NCBI GenBank assembly: GCA_937892695.1
Contig: CALBJK010000033.1
Span: forward strand, 1 to 23,594
DNA: 23,594 nt
Direction: 5' to 3'
Source of the DNA: an uncultured Prevotella sp.
GTDB taxonomy: Bacteria > Bacteroidota > Bacteroidia > Bacteroidales > Bacteroidaceae
This document shows, piece by piece, positions 1 through 7,570 of this stretch. A model generated the notes under the pieces. It did no database searches. It was given only the letters and a program-made list of their open reading frames with translations, and was not told the DNA's origin. Position numbers and translations under genes: made by a program. The first letter of the stretch is position 1, and every line of letters starts with the position of its first letter.

Positions 1-540
1 GTTGTCATGTTTCTCAGCCACTACAAGGTGCATGTATTCAGACAACCGTTTGCTTGCCATAAGCATCTGCCGCATTGGCAATTCCCTCTCCACTATAAAT
101 GACTTGTTCACCCTGACAAGGTCTTTGACCCACGGGAGAGAGAGCAGATTGTCGCCAATGGCAATCTCGCAAGTTGTATCAAATCCTGCATCGATGAGCA
201 TTTTGTCGAGAAGTGCCGAATCGAGCACGATGTCACGATGGTTGCTAACGAATGTGTAACGCGACTGCGGACTGACTGCCGAAGAATCCATGTCACAGCC
301 CATGCTGGCCTTTGCAATCAGTCCGACAAGAAATCCGTAGCACATCTGCTTCTGGAACTCAAAACTAGTACGGCATGACCGCATCTTGGCTTCAACAGCT
401 TTGAACGGCACGTCAGGGAATACATAGCCGAGCACCTGACGAAACTGCGAATCGGCCAGAAGCCTGTCGTATGCAGCAGGCAGTTCGTCGGGTTCGAAAG
501 GTCTGATAGAATCGAAAGGTTTCAGCAGTTCTTTGTCCAT
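1..540 (-). CDS. Glycerolipid acyltransferase-like protein (PlsB/PlsC superfamily), 3' end cut by window edge
   Basis: The frame opens at ATG (540) and stays open to base 1, giving 180 visible residues with no stop, so the C-terminus lies outside the window. Acyltransferase-like signatures are visible: SNHRDIVLDS at residues 99-108 (the His/Asp block; the spacing is H-x5-D rather than the classical H-x4-D), a GDNLL block near 129-133, and a KSFIVERELP block near 146-155 that resembles the FFIRR block of glycerol-3-phosphate acyltransferases. The family transfers acyl groups to a glycerol-phosphate backbone in phospholipid synthesis; the exact substrate is not evident here. It is the last gene seen of the PASTA-rluD-ddl operon, 33 bp after the ddl stop. 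The family call rests on these motifs only. Confidence 0.62.
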   Translation of the reverse strand, partial: MDKELLKPFDSIRPFEPDELPAAYDRLLADSQFRQVLGYVFPDVPFKAVEAKMRSCRTSFEFQKQMCYGFLVGLIAKASMGCDMDSSAVSPQSRYTFVSNHRDIVLDSALLDKMLIDAGFDTTCEIAIGDNLLSLPWVKDLVRVNKSFIVERELPMRQMLMASKRLSEYMHLVVAEKHDN

Positions 541-573
541 AATTACATAGGTTTATTTGTGATTGACATTCAT

Positions 574-1574
574 TCAGAATTGGTTCTCCACTATGTCCGT
601 AAGCACATCGGTGATATTCAGTCCGGCTGCGCGTACTTGTTGTGGAATGAAGCTTGTATGGGTCATTCCTGGCGTTGTGTTGATTTCGAGCATATTCACC
701 TTGTCATTGCCGTCCGCATCCTTCGTAATGATGTAGTCGATACGTATTATTCCGTTACAATGAAGTATGTCGTATATGTGACTGGTCTCGGCTGCTACCT
801 TCTTTGCTGTGTCGTCTGAAAGGCGGGCGGAGTTATTTCCTGAACCTGTCCGTTATACTTAGCGTCATAATCGAAGAATTCGTTCTTTGTCACGACCTCG
901 GTTGCTGGCAGGACAACACTCTTGCTCTTGGTCTTATAGCATCCTTGTGATATTTCGGTACCTTTTAGATAGCTTTCAATCATCACCTCGTCGCTCTCCA
1001 TGAAAGCCACGCGCAAAGCAGGGGCAAGCTGGTCGGCATTCTTCACCTTGGACACACCGAAGCTGCTGCCGTCTGCAGCCGGCTTTACGAAACAAGGCAT
1101 TCCGATTTCGCTTTCGATATAAGCACCGTCATACTTTCCTTCTTCGCCACGACGGAGAAGTATGCTTTTTGCAACGTTTACACCGTATGCCCGCAAGTAG
1201 TTGTTGAGCACATACTTGTCGAATGTCATTGCCTCTACAAGTACACCACTCGTAGAATAAGGTATGTGAAGCAGTTCGAAATAACCTTGCATCACTCCGT
1301 TTTCGCCAGGACCGCCATGTATTGTAATGTAGGCATAGTCGAAAATCACAGCCTTGCCGTCGAGCACGAACGAAAAATCGTTCTTGTCAATCGGCACAAC
1401 ATCGCCGTTGTCGAGGTTGACATGCCAGTCAAGCCCTTTGACATCTACAAGATAGACATTATAACGTTTTTTGTCGAAAAAAGAGTAGAGTCCTTGTGCT
1501 GAGCGCATTGACACATCATGTTCGGATGAGTCGCCACCACAAACGATGGCAATATTTCTTTTTAAGTTTTCCAT
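574..1574 (-). pseudogene. ddl: D-alanine--D-alanine ligase, frame broken by a one-base deletion
   Basis: Ddl joins two D-alanines with ATP for the peptidoglycan precursor in the cytoplasm. The first frame begins MENLKRNIAIVCGGDSSEHD and carries the N-terminal GGxSxEH motif, HGGPGENG near residues 86-93, and the ATP-grasp block KPAADGSSFGVSKV. After EITP (about position 830) it runs out of frame and stops at 795. The adjacent frame continues perfectly as ARLSDDTAKK, IIRIDY and the catalytic metal-binding block NMLEINTTPGMTHTS, ending ...VENQF at 574. The total is 1001 bp, one short of the 1002 bp needed for a normal 333-residue Ddl, so exactly one base is missing near 822-831 in the GC-rich run. 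The upstream frame alone lacks the Glu/Asn metal ligands and would be inactive. Because ddl is normally essential, an assembly or sequencing error is at least as likely as a real mutation. Confidence 0.9.
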
Positions 1575-1587
1575 ATTTATATTTTTT

Positions 1588-2658
1588 TTAGTCTTCGAAT
1601 GTGTTATTAGTTGTGCCGCGCACGTATCCGCACCATTTTTCTATCAGGCTGTCCATGTCGGCAGGAAGCTCGGAGGTGAAGTCCATTTGCTTTCCGGTGA
1701 CAGGATGGACAAATCCGAGTGTGCGGGCGTGTAGAGCCTGACGCGGACAAATACGGAAGCAATTCTGGATGAAAGCCTTGTAGGTAGTGCTCCGGTTGCC
1801 ACGCAGTATTTCACAACCTCCGTAACGTTCGTCGCCGAAAAGCGGATGTCCGATATGTCGGAAATGAGCCCTTATCTGATGAGTGCGCCCAGTTTCAAGG
1901 ATACATTCAACGAGTGTAACATATCCGAAACGCTCAAGCACACGGTAATGTGTGACTGCTTCTTTACCGATTCCTGACAAAGGAGAATAGACAGTCATAC
2001 GCAGACGGTCCTTCGGGTCGCGTGCGATATTACCCTCTATGCGTCCTTCGTCCTCGGTGAAGTTGCCCCACACCAGAGCATTGTAGCTGCGGTGAGTGGT
2101 CTTATTGTAGAACTGCAGCCCTAATTCCGACTTGGCCTGTGGGGTTTTGGCTATGACAAGCAGTCCGCTGGTATCCTTGTCTATACGATGGACCAGTCCT
2201 ACTTCGGGATCGTTGGGGTCGTAAGATGCAAGGTCCTTCAGATGCCATGCGACTGCATTGACGAGCGTACCGTGAAAATTACCTGCTCCAGGATGTACCA
2301 CCAGTCCGGCAGGTTTGTTGACAACCATCAGTTGGGAGTCTTCGTACACGATGTCGAGCGGTATGTCTTCGGGTACGATGGTGGTGTCGTGGCGCGGACG
2401 GTCAAGCATCAACGTGACTACATCACCCGGCCGCACCTTATAGTTGCTCTTCACAGGACGATCATTGACATGCACAAATCCTGCGTCGGCAGCCTTCTGA
2501 ATACGGTTGCGCGTAGAATGCGGCAACTTTTCACACATGAACTTGTCCACTCTCAACGGCACTTGTCCACGGTCTGCCTCGAAGCGGAAATGCTCGAAGA
2601 GTTGCTGCTCGTCGTCTTCTATCTCATTGTCATATGTATCAGTCTTTTCAGCCATCAC
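1588..2658 (-). CDS. rluD: RluD-type 23S rRNA pseudouridine synthase
   Basis: A 356-residue protein of the RluA/RluD family, which isomerises uridines in rRNA (RluD acts on the helix 69 loop of 23S rRNA). An S4 RNA-binding domain spans about residues 35-90 (RVDKFMCEKL...VRPGDVVTL). The catalytic domain follows with NKPAGLVVHPG at 114-124 and the family signature HRIDKDTSGLLVIAK at 157-171, in which D160 is the catalytic aspartate. GRTHQIRAHF, typical of the family, lies further on. The acidic N-terminal extension of about 30 residues is unremarkable. It sits 8 bp after the PASTA gene and 13 bp before ddl, so it is co-transcribed. The family is certain; the exact target uridines (RluD versus another RluA paralogue) are inferred. 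Confidence 0.88.
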   Translation of the reverse strand: MMAEKTDTYDNEIEDDEQQLFEHFRFEADRGQVPLRVDKFMCEKLPHSTRNRIQKAADAGFVHVNDRPVKSNYKVRPGDVVTLMLDRPRHDTTIVPEDIPLDIVYEDSQLMVVNKPAGLVVHPGAGNFHGTLVNAVAWHLKDLASYDPNDPEVGLVHRIDKDTSGLLVIAKTPQAKSELGLQFYNKTTHRSYNALVWGNFTEDEGRIEGNIARDPKDRLRMTVYSPLSGIGKEAVTHYRVLERFGYVTLVECILETGRTHQIRAHFRHIGHPLFGDERYGGCEILRGNRSTTYKAFIQNCFRICPRQALHARTLGFVHPVTGKQMDFTSELPADMDSLIEKWCGYVRGTTNNTFED

Positions 2659-2666
2659 TGTCTGTT

Positions 2667-3377
2667 TTATTCTTTTACGTCAGAAGGTTTATGCGCCTTC
2701 TCTGTATGCTGCTCTTCGGTGGGCGGTTCGGTCACTTCGGTGAAAGGATCGACATCTCCGGTTTCTTCAGACTCTACGTTGTCGCTTCCGGCATCTATGT
2801 AGTCGATGCTGTCAGCCTCGTCAAGCATACCGTTTCCTACCTGTATAATCAGTTTGTCATCAACTGATATGCGGTCGCCGGCAACAACGTGACGTCCGTT
2901 CACCAGAATGCCGTACACCCAGTCTTTCTCGCCAGGAATGTACTGAGGAGTACCGACTTTGAATCCCATAGCCGTCAGTTTGGCCATAGCCTCGCGCAGC
3001 GAACTGTTGTCCACAAGGTCAGGAAGGGTTATCGTTGGAGAATGTGATGCGTTGACCGTCACATAAATAATATGTCCAGACTTGACATATTCACCAGGGC
3101 CGGGGGTCTGTTCAAGAATACAGTCTGGAGGAAGATTCTTCACATATCCTGTGTCGCTCACCTCCACTGGCAGCCCGAGATTGCCCAATATCTGTTCAGC
3201 ATCGTCAAACTTCTTGTGACGTACATCCGGTATCTTTATTTCTTCACCATGATGGGTATAGAGGTCAAGCCCGTATTTCACGCCAAGCAACAGCAAACCC
3301 ACAACGATTGCCATTGCAGCGAGATTGCCCCAAAGATACGTACTCCTCATTTTGCCGAATAGTTCTGATGTTTTCAT
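2667..3377 (-). CDS. Membrane-anchored PASTA-domain protein
   Basis: A 236-residue protein with a short cytoplasmic N-terminus, one transmembrane helix at about residues 18-38 (rich in A, V, L, G), and two PASTA domains outside: the first about 47-109 (starting IKIPDVRHKKFDDAEQIL) and the second about 113-184 (TITLPDLVDNSSLREAMAKL). An acidic, low-complexity tail of about 50 residues follows. PASTA domains bind peptidoglycan fragments or act as spacers in PBPs and Ser/Thr kinases; here neither a kinase nor a penicillin-binding domain is attached. As first gene of the operon with ddl it probably acts in the cell envelope near peptidoglycan synthesis; that role is inferred from context. Confidence 0.85.
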   Translation of the reverse strand: MKTSELFGKMRSTYLWGNLAAMAIVVGLLLLGVKYGLDLYTHHGEEIKIPDVRHKKFDDAEQILGNLGLPVEVSDTGYVKNLPPDCILEQTPGPGEYVKSGHIIYVTVNASHSPTITLPDLVDNSSLREAMAKLTAMGFKVGTPQYIPGEKDWVYGILVNGRHVVAGDRISVDDKLIIQVGNGMLDEADSIDYIDAGSDNVESEETGDVDPFTEVTEPPTEEQHTEKAHKPSDVKE

Positions 3378-3461
3378 TCAAACTTATGACCTGTGCAGAA
3401 TGCTCCGTGAAGACAGCGGAAAGCTTGCTTTCATGTTGCCGGACGCAGTCTATATTATATG

Positions 3462-3492
3462 CAAAGATAGCACTAACATCGCAAAAAACAAA
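3462..3492 (-). promoter_or_regulatory. Bacteroidota-type promoter of the PASTA-rluD-ddl operon
   Basis: On the minus strand TTTG (3489-3492) is followed after 19 bp by TATCTTTG (3462-3469), matching the Bacteroidota sigma-ABfr pattern. Transcription would begin near 3455, leaving a leader of about 75 nt before the PASTA start codon. Confidence 0.65.
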
Positions 3493-3565
3493 ACAAAACC
3501 ATTGCTAAAGTTGAAAAAAAGGATAAATAAACAGACTGTCATGCTACCAAGCGGTCATTTTTGTC

Positions 3566-3573
3566 TAACTTTG
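3566..3573 (+). promoter_or_regulatory. Possible -7 promoter element for the 3611 gene
   Basis: TAACTTTG matches the TAnnTTTG -7 element and lies 37 bp upstream of the start codon at 3611. No TTTG is seen at the usual -33 distance, so this is weaker than the other promoters in the window. Confidence 0.4.
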
Positions 3574-3610
3574 CAAATCATCATGCTTAGCCATTCAGAG
3601 TTACCTATAC

Positions 3611-4216
3611 ATGACACGGATAAAGACCATAGCAAGATGGCTGATGCGCATCGGCCACAGCCGGGGATTCGGGGTGCAGTCGCCTTCGGCATACAATTTC
3701 ATAAGGTACGTCGTCAACGAGCATTACCCATACTATGCATACGATGACCTGAAACACAGCGTAAAGGGCATCAGCCGCGACACACGAAAGCTGTGCCGGC
3801 TCTATTTCCGCATAGCTAACTTTGCCCAGGCAGACACATGCATCGACTTTGCCCCGGCCACAGACGCATATGCCAGCTACATTTCGCGTGGATGCCGCCG
3901 TACAAAGATAGTCGCCGTACCATACAACGCAACGGCCGACGAAGCCATGCAAACCATAGAAGAAGCTAAAGGCACCGCCTTGATAAGGATGACACCTTGC
4001 TGCCACTTTGCACAAGCAGTCGAGAAGGCCATAGTCCAAGCAAGCGACGACACAATACTCATCATCGAAGACATACATCAAGACACAGAGGCCAAGCACG
4101 TGTGGCATTGGCTTACAGAAGACAATCGCGCCGGGGTTACTTTCGACCTGTACTATTGCGGAATTGTCTTCTTCGACAAAATAAGACCAAAACAAAACTA
4201 TATTGTAAATTTCTGA
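3611..4216 (+). CDS. SAM-dependent methyltransferase-like protein with degenerate cofactor site
   Basis: A 201-residue protein resembling the short Bacteroidales proteins annotated as class I SAM-dependent methyltransferases. It begins with HSRGFGVQSPSAYNFIRYVV (residues 16-35), a hallmark of that group, followed by NEHYPYYAYDDL. The segment FAQADTCIDFAPATDAYASY is where the glycine-rich SAM motif (E/DxGxxxG) should be, but it has no such glycines. The late block IIEDIHQD followed by FDLYYCGIVFF and KQNYIVNF matches the end of the Rossmann-like fold. The role is unknown; catalytic activity is doubtful. It ends 2 bp before the cobalamin adenosyltransferase start, so the two are translated from one mRNA. 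Confidence 0.55.
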   Translation: MTRIKTIARWLMRIGHSRGFGVQSPSAYNFIRYVVNEHYPYYAYDDLKHSVKGISRDTRKLCRLYFRIANFAQADTCIDFAPATDAYASYISRGCRRTKIVAVPYNATADEAMQTIEEAKGTALIRMTPCCHFAQAVEKAIVQASDDTILIIEDIHQDTEAKHVWHWLTEDNRAGVTFDLYYCGIVFFDKIRPKQNYIVNF

Positions 4217-4218
4217 CC

Positions 4219-4776
4219 ATGACAGCAGCACCGGAAAAGAAAAACAAAATATACACCCGAAAAGGAGATGACGGCACTACCACCATAGCAGACAGCACAG
4301 CTGTGGCTAAAACAGACCCACGAGTAACGGCTTCAGGCGATATAGACGAACTTAACTCCAACATCGGACTGCTCATTGCCATGATGCCCGATTGCACCGA
4401 CATCAGTCTGCTTGAGCACATTCAACGACGACTGTTCGCTGTCGGACAGGAATTGCAGGGTCACTTCAAAAGTAAAGAAGCCATTTCACAGGCAGACACA
4501 GAAGAAATAGAACAGGACATCGACCGTATCAGCGACCCACTGCCCCCCTTGTCCGACTTCATCCTGCCCGGCGGAACGGCTGCAGCAGCACAATGTCATG
4601 TGTGCCGGACAGTATGCCGACGAGCCGAACGCAGCCTCATCGCCGCATCCGGACATACCCAAAGTCATGCCATAGCCTACATGAACCGCCTGTCCGACTA
4701 CCTCTTCGCACTCGCACGACATTTAAACTTTATTATGAAAACAGAAGAAAAAACTCTGCATAAGACTTTGAAATAA
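4219..4776 (+). CDS. Cob(I)alamin adenosyltransferase, PduO type
   Basis: A 185-residue protein of the PduO/MMAB family, which transfers the 5'-deoxyadenosyl group of ATP to reduced cobalamin to make adenosylcobalamin. The N-terminal TRKGDDGTTTIAD (13-25), the SGDIDELNSNIG block (39-50), the RRAERSL block and the late YMNRLSDYLFALAR block are the ATP- and cobalamin-binding signatures. The start at 4219 is preferred because the protein then begins just before the conserved TRKGDDG; the frame stays open upstream but only antiparallel to nothing recognisable and inside the preceding gene. In Bacteroidales this enzyme usually supplies coenzyme B12 for methylmalonyl-CoA mutase; no other B12 gene is in the window. 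Confidence 0.9.
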   Translation: MTAAPEKKNKIYTRKGDDGTTTIADSTAVAKTDPRVTASGDIDELNSNIGLLIAMMPDCTDISLLEHIQRRLFAVGQELQGHFKSKEAISQADTEEIEQDIDRISDPLPPLSDFILPGGTAAAAQCHVCRTVCRRAERSLIAASGHTQSHAIAYMNRLSDYLFALARHLNFIMKTEEKTLHKTLK

Positions 4777-4796
4777 AGCGGAATTTATTATTTTTG
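4767..4796 (+). promoter_or_regulatory. Bacteroidota-type promoter of the DUF2795 gene
   Basis: TTTG (4767-4770), an 18-bp spacer and TATTTTTG (4789-4796). Transcription would start near 4803, giving a leader of about 80 nt before ATG at 4885. The -33 element overlaps the last codons of the preceding gene. Confidence 0.6.
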
Positions 4797-4884
4797 CACC
4801 ATAAAGCGACAGATTACCCACATATTCCAACCGTGGGGACTCAGCCGCAACACTTAAAGCAGGAACAAATTAAATTTTAAGACT

Positions 4885-5106
4885 ATGTATTGGACACTTG
4901 AACTGGCTTCCAAACTGGAAGACGCTCCTTGGCCAGCTACCAAAGACGAACTCATCGACTACGCGATGCGTTCGGGCGCACCGCTTGAAGTTCTTGAGAA
5001 CTTACAGGAAATCGAAGACGAAGGTGAAGTATACGACAGCATCGAAGACATTTGGCCCGACTACCCCACAAAAGAAGACTTTTTGTTCAACGAGGACGAA
5101 TACTGA
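4885..5106 (+). CDS. Small DUF2795-family protein
   Basis: A 73-residue acidic protein, MYWTLELASKLEDAPWPATK onward, containing the DUF2795 pattern: a short helix, a PWPATKDELIDYAMRSGAP core (residues 15-33) and the LENLQEIEDEGEVYDSIEDI helix. The C-terminus is strongly acidic (several D/E in EDFLFNEDEY). It is conserved in Bacteroidales, but no function is established. It has its own promoter upstream and a strong terminator 48 bp downstream, so it is a single-gene transcript. Confidence 0.8.
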   Translation: MYWTLELASKLEDAPWPATKDELIDYAMRSGAPLEVLENLQEIEDEGEVYDSIEDIWPDYPTKEDFLFNEDEY

Positions 5107-5153
5107 CACATTCCTTACACTGCCAGACAACAGGCAGAGACCCAAAGAATAAA

Positions 5154-5201
5154 GGCGGGACAGCGACTGAAAACACAGCCACTGTCCCGCCCTTATTTGT
5201 T
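5154..5201 (+). terminator. Rho-independent terminator after the DUF2795 gene
   Basis: A perfect 10-bp stem, GGCGGGACAG (5154-5163) with CTGTCCCGCC (5182-5191), is followed by the T-rich CTTATTTGTTTT. The gene-free stretch 5107-5429 otherwise holds a 14-bp palindrome (5311-5324) and the hairpin downstream of rpmH (5355-5384). Confidence 0.8.
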
Positions 5202-5310
5202 TTCATACAGCTTGTCTACTCCGACCTGCAGTTTCGCCATTTCCCGACATACGCTTTTCCGGAACGCTGAAAGACATATCATCGGCGAAGAGATGACTTC
5301 TTAATCTACG

Positions 5311-5324
5311 TTTGACATGTCAAA
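5311..5324. repeat. Perfect 14-bp palindrome between convergent genes
   Basis: TTTGACATGTCAAA reads the same on both strands. It could be a dimeric protein-binding site, but it is not close to any start codon, so its role is unknown and chance is possible. Confidence 0.3.
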
Positions 5325-5354
5325 TTCTAATGACTGATTTTGGTTAAAGACACA

Positions 5355-5384
5355 GAAAGGCAGAAACCTGTCGATTCCTGCCCT
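5355..5384 (-). terminator. Hairpin downstream of rpmH
   Basis: On the minus-strand RNA AAGGGCAGGAA pairs over all 11 positions (two G-U pairs) with UUUCUGCCUUU, and a moderately U-rich stretch follows. It lies 45 bp past the rpmH stop codon and is a plausible terminator for that gene. Confidence 0.55.
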
Positions 5385-5429
5385 TCGTTATGAGTGTTTG
5401 ATAAGAATTCCGTCTGCGTTCCCAACAGC

Positions 5430-5585
5430 TTATTTGCCGTGATGTTCGTCAGAAACTGTCAACTTCTTGCGACCATGCTTGCGACGGGAAGCCAATACAC
5501 GACGGCCATTCTTTGTAGCCATTCTCTCACGGAAGCCGTGTTTGTTCACTCTTCTTCTGTTGTGAGGCTGAAATGTTCTTTTCAT
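5430..5585 (-). CDS. rpmH: 50S ribosomal protein L34
   Basis: A 51-residue, very basic protein beginning MKRTFQPHNRRRVNKHGFRE and containing RMATKNGRRVLASRRKHGRK, the universal L34 signature (family proteins are about 44-54 residues). L34 is a small structural protein of the large ribosomal subunit. The tail KLTVSDEHHGK is slightly longer than in Proteobacteria. The gene is divergent from efp, an arrangement common in Bacteroidales, and each gene has its own -7 element in the 180-bp gap. Confidence 0.97.
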   Translation of the reverse strand: MKRTFQPHNRRRVNKHGFRERMATKNGRRVLASRRKHGRKKLTVSDEHHGK

Positions 5586-5629
5586 TGTTGTTATTTATTT
5601 TTATTGTTATTGTTTCACACTTTGGGCTG

Positions 5630-5661
5630 CAAAATTACTCAATTCTTTTTAAACGGCCAAA
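5630..5661 (-). promoter_or_regulatory. Promoter of rpmH
   Basis: On the minus strand TTTG (5658-5661), 20-bp spacer, TAATTTTG (5630-5637), a full match to the Bacteroidota consensus, 45 bp upstream of the rpmH start codon. Confidence 0.7.
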
Positions 5662-5711
5662 AATTACAAGTTTTTTAGCCTCTTTATTTAGGTTTTTTTC
5701 CAAAATAGCAG

Positions 5712-5719
5712 TAACTTTG
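5712..5719 (+). promoter_or_regulatory. -7 element of the efp promoter
   Basis: TAACTTTG, 46 bp upstream of the efp start. The -33 region is T-rich (TTTATTTAGGTTTTTTT) but has no exact TTTG at 19-20 bp. Confidence 0.5.
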
Positions 5720-5765
5720 CACCGCGTTTCAACAAAGACAACATAATAAAGACAAATAAAACATT

Positions 5766-6332
5766 ATGATCAACTCACAAGACATTAAGATGGGAACATG
5801 CATCCGCATGGACGGAAAGCTGTTCTTCGTCATCGACTTTTTGCACGTCAAACCAGGCAAGGGTAACACATTCATGCGTGTGAAACTGAAAAATGTCGTA
5901 GACGGACGTGTTTTGGAACGTCGCTTCGACATAAGCGAAAAACTCGAAGACGTGCGCGTAGAGCGTCGTCCTTACCAGTACCTTTATAAGGAAGGCGACG
6001 ACTATATCTTCATGAACCAGGAAACATTCGACCAGATACCTATAGCTCACGACTTGATTACAGGTGTCGATTTCATGAAGGAAGGAGACGTGGTAGAAGT
6101 AGTTTCCGACGCTTCCAACGACACTGTGCTATTCGGCGAAATGCCTGTCAAGACAAACCTGCGCGTAACCCATTCCGAACCGGGCATCAAAGGCGACACA
6201 GCCACCAACACTCTCAAACCCGCCACTCTGGAGACAGGTGCAGAGATTCGTGTGCCGCTGTTCGTAAACGAAGGCGACCTCGTACAGGTAGACACACGCG
6301 ACGGAAGCTATCTGCAGCGCGTAAAGGAATAA
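5766..6332 (+). CDS. efp: Translation elongation factor P
   Basis: A 188-residue protein, the usual EF-P length. EF-P enters the ribosomal E site and relieves stalling at proline stretches. The N-terminal KOW-like domain carries the loop HVKPGKGNTFMRVKLKN, with K32 at the tip where other EF-Ps are modified. The central OB domain contains YQYLYKEGDDYIFMNQETFDQ, and the C-terminal OB domain ends with the EF-P signature KPATLETGAEIRVPLFVNEG and DTRDGSYLQRVKE. No modification enzyme (EpmA or the rhamnosyltransferase EarP) lies in the window. The start at 5766 gives the standard N-terminus MINSQDIKMG. Confidence 0.97.
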   Translation: MINSQDIKMGTCIRMDGKLFFVIDFLHVKPGKGNTFMRVKLKNVVDGRVLERRFDISEKLEDVRVERRPYQYLYKEGDDYIFMNQETFDQIPIAHDLITGVDFMKEGDVVEVVSDASNDTVLFGEMPVKTNLRVTHSEPGIKGDTATNTLKPATLETGAEIRVPLFVNEGDLVQVDTRDGSYLQRVKE

Positions 6333-6366
6333 TTCCACACAAGTCTGAAACGTACACAAACAAAGC

Positions 6367-6461
6367 AAAGGGCAAGAACGTAACTCGGTCTTCACGACAG
6401 CCGGCAGCCGGCCGATACGGCACAAAGCTGACAGAAAGACAAAGCAACGTTCCTGCCCTTT
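6367..6461 (+). terminator. Long-stem hairpin downstream of efp
   Basis: AAAGGGCAAGAACGT (6367-6381) pairs with ACGTTCCTGCCCTTT (6447-6461) over 15 bp with a single mismatch. The 65-nt loop contains an inner GC-rich hairpin (CCGGCAGCCGG). The sequence GACGTTTATTTCC follows. Its position 35 bp after the efp stop suggests a terminator, but the large structured loop is unusual. Confidence 0.55.
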
Positions 6462-6547
6462 GACGTTTATTTCCGGGAATTCCGTAAAACTCACATCAGA
6501 CGTACTGTTCTGCTAAATGCATTGTAATGTTTTAGATTCCAACGAAC

Positions 6548-7543
6548 ATGAAATACAGCTTCATCATCCCCGTCTACAACCGTCCAGACGAAGCGGGCGA
6601 ACTGCTCGGCAGCCTCACCCGACAGTCTTATAAAGACTTTGAAGTAATTATAGTAGAAGACGGCTCACAGTTGCCATGCAGAGACATTTGCGACAAGTAT
6701 GCAGCCAAACTCGACCTGCACTATTACATGAAGCCGAACTCAGGTCCCGGCCAGAGCCGTAACTACGGAGCCGAACGAGCACGGGGCGAATACCTTATTA
6801 TTCTCGACAGCGACGTCGTACTCCCTGAAGGCTATCTAAAGGCTGTCAATGAAGAGCTGACGAGACAGCCTTCCGACGCATTCGGCGGACCAGACTGCGC
6901 CCACGAATCGTTTACCGACACGCAGAAAGCCATATCATACTCCATGACCTCATTCTTCACGACGGGCGGAATACGTGGAGGAAAGAAGAAGCTCGACAAA
7001 TTCTATCCCCGGTCGTTCAATATGGGCATACGACGCGACATTTACCAGAAGCTTGGAGGATTCTCCGATATGAGATTCGGCGAAGACATCGACTTCAGCA
7101 TCCGCATATTCAAGGCGGGCTACTCTTGCCGTCTGTTCCCCGGAGCATGGGTGTGGCATAAGCGCAGAACCGACTTCCGGAAATTCTTCCGTCAGGTATA
7201 CAACAGCGGAATAGCACGCATCAACCTCTACAAGAAATACCCAGAATCGCTCAAGATAGTCCATCTTCTTCCGATGGTATTCACCCTTGGAGTCATATTC
7301 CTCATATTGCTGGCTGCAGCCACGCTGAACCTGATACCATTAATACCTGTCGTCCTCTACGCACTGATTATATTCTTCGCAGGTACAGCAGCCGAGCACA
7401 GTCCACACATAGGAATTCTGTGTGTCGCCGCAGCCTTCACCCAGCTTATGGGCTATGGCTTTGGTTTCATCGAAGCATGGTGGAAACGATGTGTCCGAGG
7501 AAAAGGCCAGTTCTCCGCATTCGAGAAAAACTTCTATTCCTAA
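6548..7543 (+). CDS. Membrane-associated family 2 glycosyltransferase
   Basis: A 331-residue inverting GT-A glycosyltransferase. It starts MKYSFIIPVYNRPDEAGELL, with nucleotide-sugar binding D38 in VEDGS, the metal-binding DSD motif at 87-89 (ILDSDVVLP) and the catalytic ED at about 178 (FGEDIDFSIR). Two or three hydrophobic segments near residues 240-280 and 287-312 place the C-terminus in the inner membrane. The donor and acceptor sugars cannot be told; a role in a cell-surface glycan or lipid-linked sugar is inferred. It is 27 bp upstream of radC and probably shares its transcript. No clear promoter was seen in front of it. Confidence 0.85.
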   Translation: MKYSFIIPVYNRPDEAGELLGSLTRQSYKDFEVIIVEDGSQLPCRDICDKYAAKLDLHYYMKPNSGPGQSRNYGAERARGEYLIILDSDVVLPEGYLKAVNEELTRQPSDAFGGPDCAHESFTDTQKAISYSMTSFFTTGGIRGGKKKLDKFYPRSFNMGIRRDIYQKLGGFSDMRFGEDIDFSIRIFKAGYSCRLFPGAWVWHKRRTDFRKFFRQVYNSGIARINLYKKYPESLKIVHLLPMVFTLGVIFLILLAAATLNLIPLIPVVLYALIIFFAGTAAEHSPHIGILCVAAAFTQLMGYGFGFIEAWWKRCVRGKGQFSAFEKNFYS

Positions 7544-7570
7544 TCCGTAAACCATTCCGTCACAGCAGCC

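Noticed and set aside
795..831. Programmed -1 frameshift in ddl
   Set aside because: A -1 slip at CCG would give the correct protein, but there is no X XXY YYZ heptamer or downstream stem, and Ddl is not known to use recoding.
3997..4218. Longer start for the cobalamin adenosyltransferase
   Set aside because: The added residues lie inside the upstream gene, are Arg/His-rich, and precede the normal N-terminus. ATG at 4219 gives the family length.
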